From Acinetobacter pullicarnis (GTDB taxonomy: Bacteria; Pseudomonadota; Gammaproteobacteria; Pseudomonadales; Moraxellaceae): a stretch of 64,000 nt of DNA. Location: assembly GCF_006352475.1 (NCBI RefSeq), contig NZ_VCMZ01000001.1, positions 3,905,479 through 3,969,478 of the forward strand. The letters are read 5' to 3'. A program made the position numbers and the translations under genes. Below are positions 8,676 through 17,200 of the stretch, piece by piece (position 1 is the stretch's first letter; every line of letters begins with the position of its first letter). Under the pieces are notes generated by a model. The model worked only from the letters and a program-made list of their open reading frames with translations, was not told the origin of the DNA and ran no database searches.

Positions 8676-9965
8676 TTATTGCATCATTTGCTTAGCGCTA
8701 TCCTCACGGAAGGCTTTCAAAATTTGCTGACCGGCACGCCCCGTGGCAGACAAACCTAAGCGAGTTTGTTCTTGGCGAATCGCCTGACGGGTTTTATCTC
8801 CAACCAAACCATCTGCCGCACCAATGTCATAACCTTTATTTAACAAATACTGTTGGATTTCACGACGTTCTGCACGCGAGGTTCCAGCATCGTCTGTTGG
8901 CCAAGCCGTTAGAAATGGACCAGCGCCTTGTAAACGATCAGATAAGTGTGCAATCGCTAAAGCATAGCTTTCCGCAGCATTGTAGCCATAGATTGCATCA
9001 AAGTTTTTAAAGACCAAGAACACAGGCCCATTTGGACCACTCGGCGCCATTAAACCTGCTGGTGTACTTTCAGATAAATTACCTTGCAGCAATGCAGTCC
9101 CATTCGCACGAGTCAAACCTTTATTAATCCAAGTGCTTAACGCTTTTTTATTGCGACGGCTCTCGCCTGCAATCGACAATCCTGCTGGAACTTTAACTTC
9201 AAAGCCCCACGGCATACCCGTCTGCCAACCACCACGCTTCAAGAAGTTGGCCGTTGAAGCCAAAGCATCTGTAGTGCTTGATACTAAATCACGGCGGCCA
9301 TCACCATCAAAGTCGACCGCTAAAGCTTCATAAGTCGATGGCATAAATTGGGTATGACCAAATGCGCCCGCCCATGAACCCACCAACTGCTCTTCTCTAA
9401 GATCACCGCGTTGTAAAATACGCAGCGTGGCAAAGAATTCACCCTGAAAATAGCTCTGACGACGCCCTTCACAACTCAGCGTACCCAAAGCCTGCAATAA
9501 CGGATATTTACCTGAGATATCACCAAAATTACTTTCTACACCCCATACCGCAACCACGGTCTCTGCTGGCACCCCATAAGTTGCAGCAACACGTTGTAGA
9601 ACATCACGATGTTGCACAAGCATTTGCTGCCCTTTAACAACCCGCTCATCATCGACCAAGCCAGATAAATAATCCCAAATCGGTGTTGAAAATTCAGGTT
9701 GATAATTCAATTTCTCAATCACAGAATAATCTGGACTTAAATTTTGGGTATAACGGCTAAAAGTTGCAGCAGTCACGCCAGAAGACAAAGCTTTGCCACG
9801 CAAGTTAGCAATACAGCTTTGAAAACTACTGACCGGTGTATAGTTTGTTGTTGTCGCTGGCGTTACAGGACTCGTAGAACTCTTGACCCCATTAATGACC
9901 AAATCAGCATTGGCTTGGTTCATCGCCAAAGTACAAGCCGCAAGTACAAAAGTTAAACGTCGCAT
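8676..9965 (-). CDS. Lytic murein transglycosylase, MltB family, with C-terminal peptidoglycan-binding domain
   Basis: The enzyme cleaves the MurNAc-GlcNAc bond of peptidoglycan, releasing anhydro-muropeptides in the periplasm. The 429-residue protein starts with a signal peptide (MRRLTFVLAACTLAMNQANA); there is no convincing lipobox, so it is probably soluble. The catalytic domain has Glu144 in VWGVESNFGDISG, followed by GAFGHTQFMPSTYEALAVDFDGDGRRD, typical of MltB (SLT_2). A peptidoglycan-binding domain (about residues 365-420, QYLLNKGYDIGAADGLVGD) follows, as in the MltB proteins of Pseudomonas and Acinetobacter. Confidence 0.92.
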   Translation of the reverse strand: MRRLTFVLAACTLAMNQANADLVINGVKSSTSPVTPATTTNYTPVSSFQSCIANLRGKALSSGVTAATFSRYTQNLSPDYSVIEKLNYQPEFSTPIWDYLSGLVDDERVVKGQQMLVQHRDVLQRVAATYGVPAETVVAVWGVESNFGDISGKYPLLQALGTLSCEGRRQSYFQGEFFATLRILQRGDLREEQLVGSWAGAFGHTQFMPSTYEALAVDFDGDGRRDLVSSTTDALASTANFLKRGGWQTGMPWGFEVKVPAGLSIAGESRRNKKALSTWINKGLTRANGTALLQGNLSESTPAGLMAPSGPNGPVFLVFKNFDAIYGYNAAESYALAIAHLSDRLQGAGPFLTAWPTDDAGTSRAERREIQQYLLNKGYDIGAADGLVGDKTRQAIRQEQTRLGLSATGRAGQQILKAFREDSAKQMMQ

Positions 9966-10846
9966 AATTTCCTAAACTTATTATTAAAAACTCAAACGAT
10001 CAAACTACCATAATGCTGCAAATAAAGAATGAAGATTATTACTGTTTCGGCATGATTTTTTCAGGTTTTGAATTTAAAACAAATGCTGCAGTTTTTCTGC
10101 AATAACCAGCCAAGCTAGAGCAACACCTTTTGAATTCATTGTTCGGATTTTAAATTCATTTCCAAACTTTAAATTCATATTCGACTTTTAAATTCAAATA
10201 AAGTTTTCCACAGACAACCAGCAACAGATTTTTGAATTTAAACACACCACTTTGAATTCAAAATACCCCAAAACCCGCTTTTGAATTTAAAAGTTCTATC
10301 CACACCCCAAAAAAATAGGTGCACAAAAAAACCAATTACTTACAGTTGGTTAGGAGAATTTTTTGATAATATTCAGCATCTCTTATAGCTGACCAACAGT
10401 CAGCTTGGCATTTTATTTTTTAAATTCAAAAGACTGCTTACTTTAAATTCATTGTTTTGAATTCAAACAATATAAAAACCAGTCAAGTGACGTAAAGTTA
10501 AATTCATTACTTTGAATTCAAATACACTGTCGGGTTTTGAGACTTGGTCATTGCGTGTGATGCAAAACTTATCCACAGTGGCAGATACGCACATGTTTTG
10601 AATTCAAAGCCAATCGTTCAGCCATCAATCACATAACGCCAAGTCGGCAGACTTTGAATTCAAACTAAATTCATTTGTCGATCATGCTTTTTCAAGGAGA
10701 ACATCGCTTGAGAAAAGGGGCACAATCATACCCATCTCAATTTAAATGCAAAAGCCATAATCGCCACGACAAGCCAAATTTCAACCATTCAGTCCAATAC
10801 TGCATAGTGCTTAAACAAAATGTCGAAGCAAAAGCAGAACTTCAGC
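9966..10846. repeat. Gene-free region with clustered TTTRAATTYAAA palindromes and DnaA-box-like sites
   Basis: This 881-bp stretch holds ten complete copies of the 12-bp palindrome TTTRAATTYAAA: 10067-10078, 10187-10198, 10231-10242, 10251-10262, 10280-10291, 10419-10430, 10456-10467, 10511-10522, 10597-10608 and 10653-10664. Six partial copies lie at 10129, 10149, 10168, 10442, 10498 and 10665. Interspersed are a perfect DnaA box TTATCCACA (10569-10577) and two one-mismatch boxes (10204-10212 and 10296-10304). The unit is short and irregularly spaced, so it is not a CRISPR array. The same palindrome occurs in the probable oriC at the right end of the window. Confidence 0.85.
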
Positions 10847-11782
10847 TTATTCTTGAGCCATTTCCCAAATCGGTTGACCTTGCCAACGCTGTTCAATAAA
10901 TTGCAGCAAACTTTTTACTTTTAAGGAGAGGTGACGTTTAGACGGGTAGACCGCATAAATCGGCTGAATTAAAGGTGCTATATCCTGCAAAATAGGGATT
11001 AAACGACCTGCTGCCAATTCTTCACTAATCAGAAAAGCACCGATTTGTGCAATGCCAAAATGGGCGAGTGCCGTATCACGCAAAGCTTCAACATCGTATA
11101 AACGAATCCGACCATAGGCCGGATACTCCACATCTCGCCCTTGCACGTAATAGCGCCAAGGGGTTGCTCGACCTTGGTGTAAATAAATCAGCTGTTGGTG
11201 TTCGGCCAAATCTTCGAGAGATTTTGGCAGACCATGTTCAGCTAAATATTGCGGTGAGGCACAGCTAATCAATTGATGTGTCGCTAAACGTTGCTGAATC
11301 AAACTGCTGTCTTGTAGGCTGCCAAAACGAATCGCCAAATCAATTCCATCATGAATCAGATCCAAATAGTCATCGGAAAAAATCACTTCAAGATCAATTG
11401 CAGGATAGCTGGCTAAAAAATCGCGTAAAACGGGCATCACATGCAAACGACCAAATGCAACCGGTACAGTAATTCTTAAACGGCCCGTTGGCGTCTGATG
11501 TCGTTTTAAAATCAAATTTTCAGCATCAGCCACTTCCTGCAGAATGCGTTGGGCTGACTCATAGAATAAAGTGCCTTCATCACTCAAACTCAAGGTGCGG
11601 GTCGTACGATGAATCAGGCGACTACTCAGATGGGTTTCCAAACGTTGAATACTTTTTCCGACAGCAGAACGCGATAAATTCAATAATTCTGCGGCTTTGG
11701 TAAAGCTGCCACTGTCTGCAACCCGAATAAAAATTAAAATATCAGAGAGATTATTTAAATTTTCACCAGCATGATTCGCCAC
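10847..11782 (-). CDS. LysR-family transcriptional regulator
   Basis: An approximately 311-residue LysR regulator of the short CrgA/AaeR type. The N-terminal helix-turn-helix spans FTKAAELLNLSRSAVGKSIQRLE, and the rest is a periplasmic-binding-protein-like effector domain. I place the start at the GTG at 11782, which has GGGGA six to seven bases upstream; a GTG at 11806 would add eight residues without a clear ribosome site. The gene is divergent from an MFS exporter gene 90 bp away, the usual arrangement of a LysR protein and the transporter it controls. The effector is unknown. Confidence 0.88.
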   Translation of the reverse strand: MANHAGENLNNLSDILIFIRVADSGSFTKAAELLNLSRSAVGKSIQRLETHLSSRLIHRTTRTLSLSDEGTLFYESAQRILQEVADAENLILKRHQTPTGRLRITVPVAFGRLHVMPVLRDFLASYPAIDLEVIFSDDYLDLIHDGIDLAIRFGSLQDSSLIQQRLATHQLISCASPQYLAEHGLPKSLEDLAEHQQLIYLHQGRATPWRYYVQGRDVEYPAYGRIRLYDVEALRDTALAHFGIAQIGAFLISEELAAGRLIPILQDIAPLIQPIYAVYPSKRHLSLKVKSLLQFIEQRWQGQPIWEMAQE

Positions 11783-11872
11783 TTTTATTCCCCAATGATG
11801 CAACACAATTCCAGTTTATCAAGCAGCAAGGTTTAAGTATATTGCTGCTGGCATCCTCAATTGAAGAGAAAA

Positions 11873-13063
11873 ATGAGTATAGAAGCACAGGTTGAATCAA
11901 GCCCACCTCTTGGTAAAAAAGCTTGGTTATCCGTTATTGCTGTTGCACTGGCAATCTTTGCCGTGGTCAGCGCAGAAATGCTCCCAATTGGCTTACTCAC
12001 ACCAATTGCCCACAGCTTAGATCAATCTGTTGGACATGCCAGCTTAATCATCTCACTGCCATCCTTGGTGGCAGCGATTACCGCACCTTGCGTGGTGTTG
12101 ATATTTAATCAAATCAACCGACGTAAATTATTCCTATTATTTATGCTGCTGTTACTCGGTTCAAACCTCATGGCAGCCACCGTTACCGAGCTATACTGGC
12201 TGCTGTTTGCCCGGGTCTTGTTTGGTATTTCGATGGGCGGAATCTGGGCATTGGCTGGGAGCCTCGCAGTCCGTTTAGCCCCACCAGGCCATGCAGGTCT
12301 GGCGACCTCGATTGTTTTTAGCGGGATTGCTGCAGCTTCAGTGTTGGGCGTACCGCTTGGTGTTTATTTAGGAGATCTATTCGGTTGGCGGTTGGCCTTT
12401 ATTTGTGTGGCAGCGTTGGTCGGGGTGGTGTTGGTCTTATTGTATTGGTCTTTACCCTCACTGGCTGTCAATGAAACCAATACTCTGTCGTCAAGCCTGC
12501 AATTGCTCAAGCAACGCAATGTCCTCATCGGTTTAGCGCTCACTTTGCTGATTGTCACAGGGCACTTTGCCGCCTATACCTTTATCCGCCCGTTGCTGCA
12601 ATCATTGGCACAGTTTTCGGATCAGTATATTGGTGGGCTCCTTTTGGTTTACGGGCTATTTGGGATTTTGGGTAACTTTATTGCGGGATACACGATTCAA
12701 AAATACTTGCCGCAAAGCTTATTTTGTATTGCCATTTTACTGGCGATTTCGATGGCACTCTTTGTACTTTTCGGTCATTCACAAGGGATGAGTATTTTCT
12801 TGTTATTGCTCTGGGGTGTTTCCTATGGTGGGGTATCCGTTGCAGTGATGACCTGGATGTTCCGTGCCGCACCGACCCAAATTGAAACCGCAACCGCATT
12901 TAATATTTCAATCTTTAACCTCTCGATTGGGCTGGGTGCTTATATTGGTGGGGTGCTATACGACAGCAACGGTATTTTGAGTAATCTGATTCTTGCTTGT
13001 GTACTCACAGCTGCAGCAGCCATGTTGATTGTATTTGGCTTACAAGCCAAGTCACAGCATTAA
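11873..13063 (+). CDS. MFS transporter, DHA1 (drug/sugar/purine efflux) type
   Basis: A 396-residue, twelve-segment major facilitator. The sequence AEMLPIGLLTPIAHSL in the first segment and GVPLGVYLGDLFGWRLAF in the fifth are typical of AraJ/NepI/PbuE-like DHA1 exporters. The ATG at 11873 has GAAGAG just upstream; the frame is open to a TTG at 11861 that lies on this site and is unlikely to be the start. It is divergent from a LysR gene that probably regulates it. The substrate cannot be told from sequence. Confidence 0.85.
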   Translation: MSIEAQVESSPPLGKKAWLSVIAVALAIFAVVSAEMLPIGLLTPIAHSLDQSVGHASLIISLPSLVAAITAPCVVLIFNQINRRKLFLLFMLLLLGSNLMAATVTELYWLLFARVLFGISMGGIWALAGSLAVRLAPPGHAGLATSIVFSGIAAASVLGVPLGVYLGDLFGWRLAFICVAALVGVVLVLLYWSLPSLAVNETNTLSSSLQLLKQRNVLIGLALTLLIVTGHFAAYTFIRPLLQSLAQFSDQYIGGLLLVYGLFGILGNFIAGYTIQKYLPQSLFCIAILLAISMALFVLFGHSQGMSIFLLLLWGVSYGGVSVAVMTWMFRAAPTQIETATAFNISIFNLSIGLGAYIGGVLYDSNGILSNLILACVLTAAAAMLIVFGLQAKSQH

Positions 13064-13101
13064 GTGAACAGCTTGAGCTGCTGGTCATAACCAATGCAAA
13101 A

Positions 13102-13135
13102 AAATAGATCCATGTCTTCTGATATGAATCTATTT
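13102..13135 (+). terminator. Possible terminator hairpin after the MFS gene
   Basis: AAATAGAT (13102-13109) pairs with ATCTATTT (13128-13135), and the stem extends by CAT/ATG after one mismatch. There is no proper T-run on either strand, so this is a weak call. Confidence 0.35.
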
Positions 13136-13245
13136 ACCTAAAAATACAGGTTAAGGTGTAAATTGCCATCAACTGCAACTTGGTACGCTAGCGTTGATGG
13201 TCTTGGTCTGATCTAGATCTAGTGCTGCTGATTGAGCCTTGTGGC

Positions 13246-13821
13246 TTAATCGGCTTTTGCAGATGCCGAATTGTTATCTAACTCAGCTGCATGCAAGAAA
13301 TGCGTATGCGTAGGCGCACGTTTGGTTTTAGACCATTCCTCAAGCATTTCTTGTTTAATTTCTTCGGTAATCAACGCAATTTTTTCAGGCGAGGTCGCAT
13401 CATCATAGGTCAATTCAATACGGTGACCATTTGGATCGAAGAAATAAATTGAATGGAAAATACCGTGGTTGGTTACACCAAGTACATTTACGCCATTGGC
13501 TTCCAAATGTGCTTTCGCAGCAAGTAATGCAGCACGATCTTTGACACGCAAAGCCAAATGTTGCACCCAAAGTGGAGTATTTTCATCACGGCCCATTTCA
13601 GGTTGATTTGGCAACTCAAAAAAAGCCAAAACGTTACCATTGCCCGAATCTAAGAAAATATGCATATAGGGATCAAAGGCTTTGGTTGAAGGCACATGGT
13701 CTTCTGCAAAGGCTAAAATGAAATCCATATTCAAATTTTGCTTATACCATTCAACCGTTTCTTTCGCATCTTTACAGCGATATGCAACATGGTGAATTTG
13801 TTCTATTTTAAAAGTCATCAT
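13246..13821 (-). CDS. VOC (glyoxalase/dioxygenase fold) family protein
   Basis: A 191-residue protein with one vicinal-oxygen-chelate domain: IEQIHHVAYRCKDAKETVEWY at the start, the strand VQHLALRVKD in the middle and FFDPNGHRIELTY near residue 140. These carry the usual metal ligands (His in HHVAY, His in VQHLAL, Glu in RIELTY). It is half the length of 4-hydroxyphenylpyruvate dioxygenase, so it is not HPD itself. It lies 12 bp after maiA in the fahA-maiA operon, suggesting a role in tyrosine/homogentisate breakdown, but the reaction is unknown. ATGs at 13821 and 13818 are both possible starts after AAGGA. Confidence 0.82.
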   Translation of the reverse strand: MMTFKIEQIHHVAYRCKDAKETVEWYKQNLNMDFILAFAEDHVPSTKAFDPYMHIFLDSGNGNVLAFFELPNQPEMGRDENTPLWVQHLALRVKDRAALLAAKAHLEANGVNVLGVTNHGIFHSIYFFDPNGHRIELTYDDATSPEKIALITEEIKQEMLEEWSKTKRAPTHTHFLHAAELDNNSASAKAD

Positions 13822-13833
13822 CAATATCCTTAT

Positions 13834-14472
13834 TTAACTTGCATCAATTTGTGCTTCTGGCGCTGCCTGCTGAAAAGCATCGAGTGTCATACAATGTTGA
13901 TAAATCGATTCAATTTTAGGAAAGGCCGATACATCAATATTGAAGCGTTTTGCGTTATACACTTGTGGGATCAAACAACAATCTGCAAATGTCGCTTGTT
14001 CACCAAAACAAAATTGCCCATTCGATTCAGTCAATTGTGCTTCTAGACTGCGCATCCCCAATTCAATCCAGTGCTTATACCAAGTCGACTTTTCCCCCTC
14101 AGAAAGCGCGAATACATTTTGTAAATACTGCAAAACGCGCAAATTGTTCAGCGGGTGAATATCACAGGCAATATTCTGGGAAAATGCCCGAATCAAAGCC
14201 CGCTGCTGAATCTGCTTTGGCAACAATGCCGGCTCTGGATATTTTTCATCTAAATATTCCAAGATGCTGAGCGACTGGCTGAGCGCAAAAGTATCATCGA
14301 TTAAGGTCGGCACCAGTTCACTGGCATTGAGTTGACGGTATTCAGCACTGTGCTGTTCACCGCCATTTTTAACCAAATGTACGGGTACAATCTCAGCCGG
14401 AAGTCCCTTTAAATTCAGTGCAATACGTACTCGGTAAGCGGCTGAACTGCGAAAATAACTATAAAGTTTCAT
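13834..14472 (-). CDS. maiA: Maleylacetoacetate isomerase (zeta-class glutathione transferase)
   Basis: MaiA isomerises maleylacetoacetate to fumarylacetoacetate with glutathione as cofactor, the step before fumarylacetoacetase in homogentisate catabolism. From the ATG at 14472 the protein has 212 residues and begins MKLYSYFRSSAAYRVRIAL, the zeta-class signature with the catalytic Ser-Ser. LSQSLSILEYLDEKYPEPALLP and the C-terminal helix domain with FGEQATFADCCLIPQVYNA follow. Upstream in-frame codons run into fahA and would add 13 atypical residues, while GAGGT stands just before 14472. It lies between fahA (16-bp gap) and the VOC gene. Confidence 0.93.
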   Translation of the reverse strand: MKLYSYFRSSAAYRVRIALNLKGLPAEIVPVHLVKNGGEQHSAEYRQLNASELVPTLIDDTFALSQSLSILEYLDEKYPEPALLPKQIQQRALIRAFSQNIACDIHPLNNLRVLQYLQNVFALSEGEKSTWYKHWIELGMRSLEAQLTESNGQFCFGEQATFADCCLIPQVYNAKRFNIDVSAFPKIESIYQHCMTLDAFQQAAPEAQIDAS

Positions 14473-14488
14473 CTCGACCTCACGGTTC

Positions 14489-15772
14489 TTATTCACTAAA
14501 GTTGAATTCAACCGCAGGAAGGACTTTGCCGGTTACTTCACCAAAACCAATGCGTAAGCCATCTTTCTGACAATAACCTTTCATGATTAAAGTATCGCCA
14601 TCTTGGATAAAGCTCCGTTGCTCACCATTCGATAGCGTCAATGGCTTGGTATTATTCCAAGTGATTTCAAGCATCGAACCATACGAATCTGGCGTTGGTC
14701 CTGAAATCGTGCCTGACCCCATCAAATCACCGACTTGTAAGTTACAACCTGCAATGGTGTGATGCGTCAATTGCTGTGCCATTGACCAGTACATATATTT
14801 AAAGTTGGTGTTGCTGATTACATCGGCTCGATCTTGATTGGCTGCTTGCAATTCTGCTGATAAATGAATGTCATAGCTGTTGCTCGACAAGTCTTCACGC
14901 AAATATGCCAGCGGCAAGGGTTCTTGGGTCGGTGAGTTGGTTTTAAATGGCTCAAGTGCTTCTAAAGTCACAATCCACGGTGAAACAGAAGAGGCAAAAG
15001 TTTTGGCATTAAATGGCCCAAGTGGTACATATTCCCACTGCTGTAAATCACGCGCAGACCAGTCATTGAACAGCACCATACCGAAAATATGATCCCATGC
15101 ATTTTCAATCGCGACAGGTACGCCTAAGGCATTCGGTTGACCAATAATAAACCCAGTTTCTAATTCAAAATCGAGCTTTCGGCAGGCAGAAAATACTGGA
15201 CGTTCTTGGTCTGGAAATTTGATTTGCCCTGATGGGCGAACCACATCGGTGCCACTTACGACCACTGAACTGGCGCGGCCGTTATAACCGACAGGCAGTT
15301 CTGACCAGTTGGGTAAAAGTGCATTTTTAGGATCACGGAACATACAACCAACGTTGGTGGCGTGTTCTTTAGATGAATAAAAATCGGTATAACCAGGAAT
15401 ATGCACAGGCAAATGCATGACAACATCAGCTTGTTTTAAAAAGACTTGTCCGCGGAGTGCTTGATTGTCTCTCAGGATTGGATTGTCGCTTGAGAGTAAA
15501 TCTTGGAGTTCAGCACGAATCTTTGACCAGTTTGCTTTGCCCGTTTCAATAAATTTATTCAAGGTTGGCTGATTAAAATAATATTCACCCGCTTTAATTT
15601 CGAGAAAACCATTGGCTTCTAGCACAGCGAGATCAACCACCCATTCTCCTAATGCAACACCAACGCGAGGCGCTGCATCTGCTCCGTGGCTAAAAATACC
15701 GTAGGGCAGGTTCTGAATCGGGAAGTCAGATTCTGGGGTGACCTGTATAAATGATTGTAATAGGTTATTCAT
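14489..15772 (-). CDS. fahA: Fumarylacetoacetase
   Basis: This enzyme hydrolyses fumarylacetoacetate to fumarate and acetoacetate, ending tyrosine and phenylalanine catabolism. The 427-residue protein has the metal ligands in YTDFYSSKEHA (Asp130, catalytic His137), LDFELETG (Glu203, Glu205) and LFNDWSARD (Asp237). Each lies four positions after its counterpart in the mammalian enzyme, as I recall it. It heads a fahA-maiA-VOC operon. Its promoter region holds two TTAC-N7-GTAA-like operator sites and it is divergent from an IclR-type regulator. Genes for the earlier steps (hpd, hmgA) are not in this window. Confidence 0.95.
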   Translation of the reverse strand: MNNLLQSFIQVTPESDFPIQNLPYGIFSHGADAAPRVGVALGEWVVDLAVLEANGFLEIKAGEYYFNQPTLNKFIETGKANWSKIRAELQDLLSSDNPILRDNQALRGQVFLKQADVVMHLPVHIPGYTDFYSSKEHATNVGCMFRDPKNALLPNWSELPVGYNGRASSVVVSGTDVVRPSGQIKFPDQERPVFSACRKLDFELETGFIIGQPNALGVPVAIENAWDHIFGMVLFNDWSARDLQQWEYVPLGPFNAKTFASSVSPWIVTLEALEPFKTNSPTQEPLPLAYLREDLSSNSYDIHLSAELQAANQDRADVISNTNFKYMYWSMAQQLTHHTIAGCNLQVGDLMGSGTISGPTPDSYGSMLEITWNNTKPLTLSNGEQRSFIQDGDTLIMKGYCQKDGLRIGFGEVTGKVLPAVEFNFSE

Positions 15773-15833
15773 CTCAGCAGTCCTTACTTTGGAAATTTAT
15801 TCGCTTTGAAATTATCATACTGATTTTTTCATA

Positions 15834-15868
15834 TTACGCAATACATAACCAACTTACAAAATACGTAA
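15834..15868. promoter_or_regulatory. Candidate IclR-family operators in the fahA/iclR intergenic region
   Basis: Two 15-bp imperfect palindromes, TTACGCAATACATAA (15834-15848) and TTACAAAATACGTAA (15854-15868), share the pattern TTAC-N7-GTAA and start exactly 20 bp apart, about two helical turns. They sit 60-100 bp before fahA. A closely matching pair is found before the transporter gene at 17201. Confidence 0.65.
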
Positions 15869-15998
15869 TTTAAAATAAACGGTTTTGTTGGCTTCGCTTT
15901 AAAAATAACTTTGGACTTTGAAATCTTTTGATTGTTCAGTAGTACAATGCGAACTATTTTTATATTTTTAATCTTAAAAGTTAGCATAGGGCAGTTCG

Positions 15999-16775
15999 AT
16001 GGCGATAGACGCAGAAAAAGTTCAGGGTGGGGTGCAATCACTCGAAATTGGGCTCACCGTTTTAGATGCCCTGATGATTAAAAATACCCCATTGATGCTC
16101 AAGGAGCTGGCTGAAATCTTGTCGATGCATCCGGCTAAAGTGCATCGCTATGTGGTGAGTTTGATTCGAAAAGGCTATGCCAAACAGCTCGATGATGGTC
16201 GCTATAGTTTGGGTGACCGCGCCCACTATTTGGCCCTCAATACCCTGAAACGCAACGATCTGCTGCAATCAATTCAAGATTTAATTATTGAAATTCAACT
16301 GCACTTAAATTGCAGCGTGCATATCAGTAAATGGCTCGGAGACAATGCGGTGGTGGTACAGTCTTTGGAGTCTAGCCATCCAATCAATATCATTACCCGG
16401 GTCGGTTCACGTATGCCGTTATTGGATTCAGCAACAGGACGTTTACAGGCCTGTTATCAATCTGAAAAAATCATTCGTCCCTTACTTGAAAAAGAATGGC
16501 GTGAACAACCAAGTTCACGCAGAGCACTACAAAGCTGGGATGATTTTCTAAAATTAAAAGCGAAAATTTTAAAACAAGGCTATGCGGTGGTGCTTGGAGA
16601 AATGCTGATGGGCATCAATGCGATCAGTATCACCATCTTAGACCACAACCAAGAATTGGCTTATGTGGTGACATGTATTGGTACGCATGATCACTTACCT
16701 GAACAACGCTTAGATGAAATCATTCAGTATCTGCTGTCCATGCAAGCAAAAATCCAAAATTATATTCAACACTGA
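15999..16775 (+). CDS. IclR-family transcriptional regulator, probable regulator of homogentisate catabolism
   Basis: A 258-residue IclR protein with an N-terminal winged helix-turn-helix (about residues 13-75; MLKELAEILSMHPAKVHRYVVSLIRKGY) and a C-terminal effector domain (about 85-250) with GSRMPLLDSATGR. It is divergent from the fahA-maiA-VOC operon and points at the aromatic-acid transporter gene. In Pseudomonas putida the IclR-type HmgR represses the homogentisate genes and responds to homogentisate, which makes the same role plausible here. It probably binds the TTAC-N7-GTAA sites at 15834-15868 and 17117-17151. Confidence 0.88.
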   Translation: MAIDAEKVQGGVQSLEIGLTVLDALMIKNTPLMLKELAEILSMHPAKVHRYVVSLIRKGYAKQLDDGRYSLGDRAHYLALNTLKRNDLLQSIQDLIIEIQLHLNCSVHISKWLGDNAVVVQSLESSHPINIITRVGSRMPLLDSATGRLQACYQSEKIIRPLLEKEWREQPSSRRALQSWDDFLKLKAKILKQGYAVVLGEMLMGINAISITILDHNQELAYVVTCIGTHDHLPEQRLDEIIQYLLSMQAKIQNYIQH

Positions 16776-17200
16776 TCGAACCAAACTCACCGATACAGCG
16801 CTCATCTAAAATGGATGAGCGTCTTCAATTGCGCCATGCCGTTCAACAGCTCAAAACCCAAATCACCTAAAGCTACAAGCGCTGGATTTCAGCGTCATCA
16901 CCCTACCGTTTTTGATAAAAAATCATATGCTTTTAAATATGAAATCGATATTTCTCGGCAATTCCTCATGCCTAAAAATGCAAAAAATAGTGTTTTAGAC
17001 AGCCTTTAGCAATCGAATACCATCGTAACCAATTGTTTTATATTAATAATAAAGACTAAAAACGTTCTTTCTTTAAGCAGTTGTATTTTTTCAACTTTAT
17101 GAATAACATATCAAATTACGGATAAGGGAACTCAAATTACGCAATATGTAATTATGGGGATTAAAATAATTGGTCTTGTAACCGCGTACAAGGAATGACC
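16776..17200. other. Intergenic region between the IclR gene and the first AAHS transporter
   Basis: The 425-bp stretch has a stem-loop at 16799-16821 (CGCTCATC/GATGAGCG) just after the IclR gene, without a T-run. Near its right end are the operator-like sites at 17117-17151, and an AAGGA ribosome site lies at 17190-17194. Frames inside it look non-coding in composition. Confidence 0.5.
17117..17151. promoter_or_regulatory. Candidate IclR-family operator pair before the AAHS transporter
   Basis: TTACGCAATATGTAA (17137-17151) is a perfect TTAC-N7-GTAA palindrome and matches the fahA-side site at 15834 in 13 of 15 positions. A degenerate copy, TTACGGATAAGGGAA, begins exactly 20 bp earlier at 17117, repeating the 20-bp spacing seen before fahA. 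Confidence 0.65.

Noticed and set aside
10067..10674. Possible CRISPR array
   Set aside because: The repeated unit is only 12 bp, palindromic and irregularly spaced, spacers vary widely in length and no cas genes are near.
10675..10899. Open frame of 74 codons overlapping the end of the LysR gene
   Set aside because: It runs antisense into the LysR coding sequence, has no ribosome site and lies in the repeat-rich region; composition is not gene-like.
16815..17009. Open frame of 64 codons between the IclR and AAHS genes
   Set aside because: No ribosome site, no recognisable features, and it follows a hairpin in a region better explained as regulatory.
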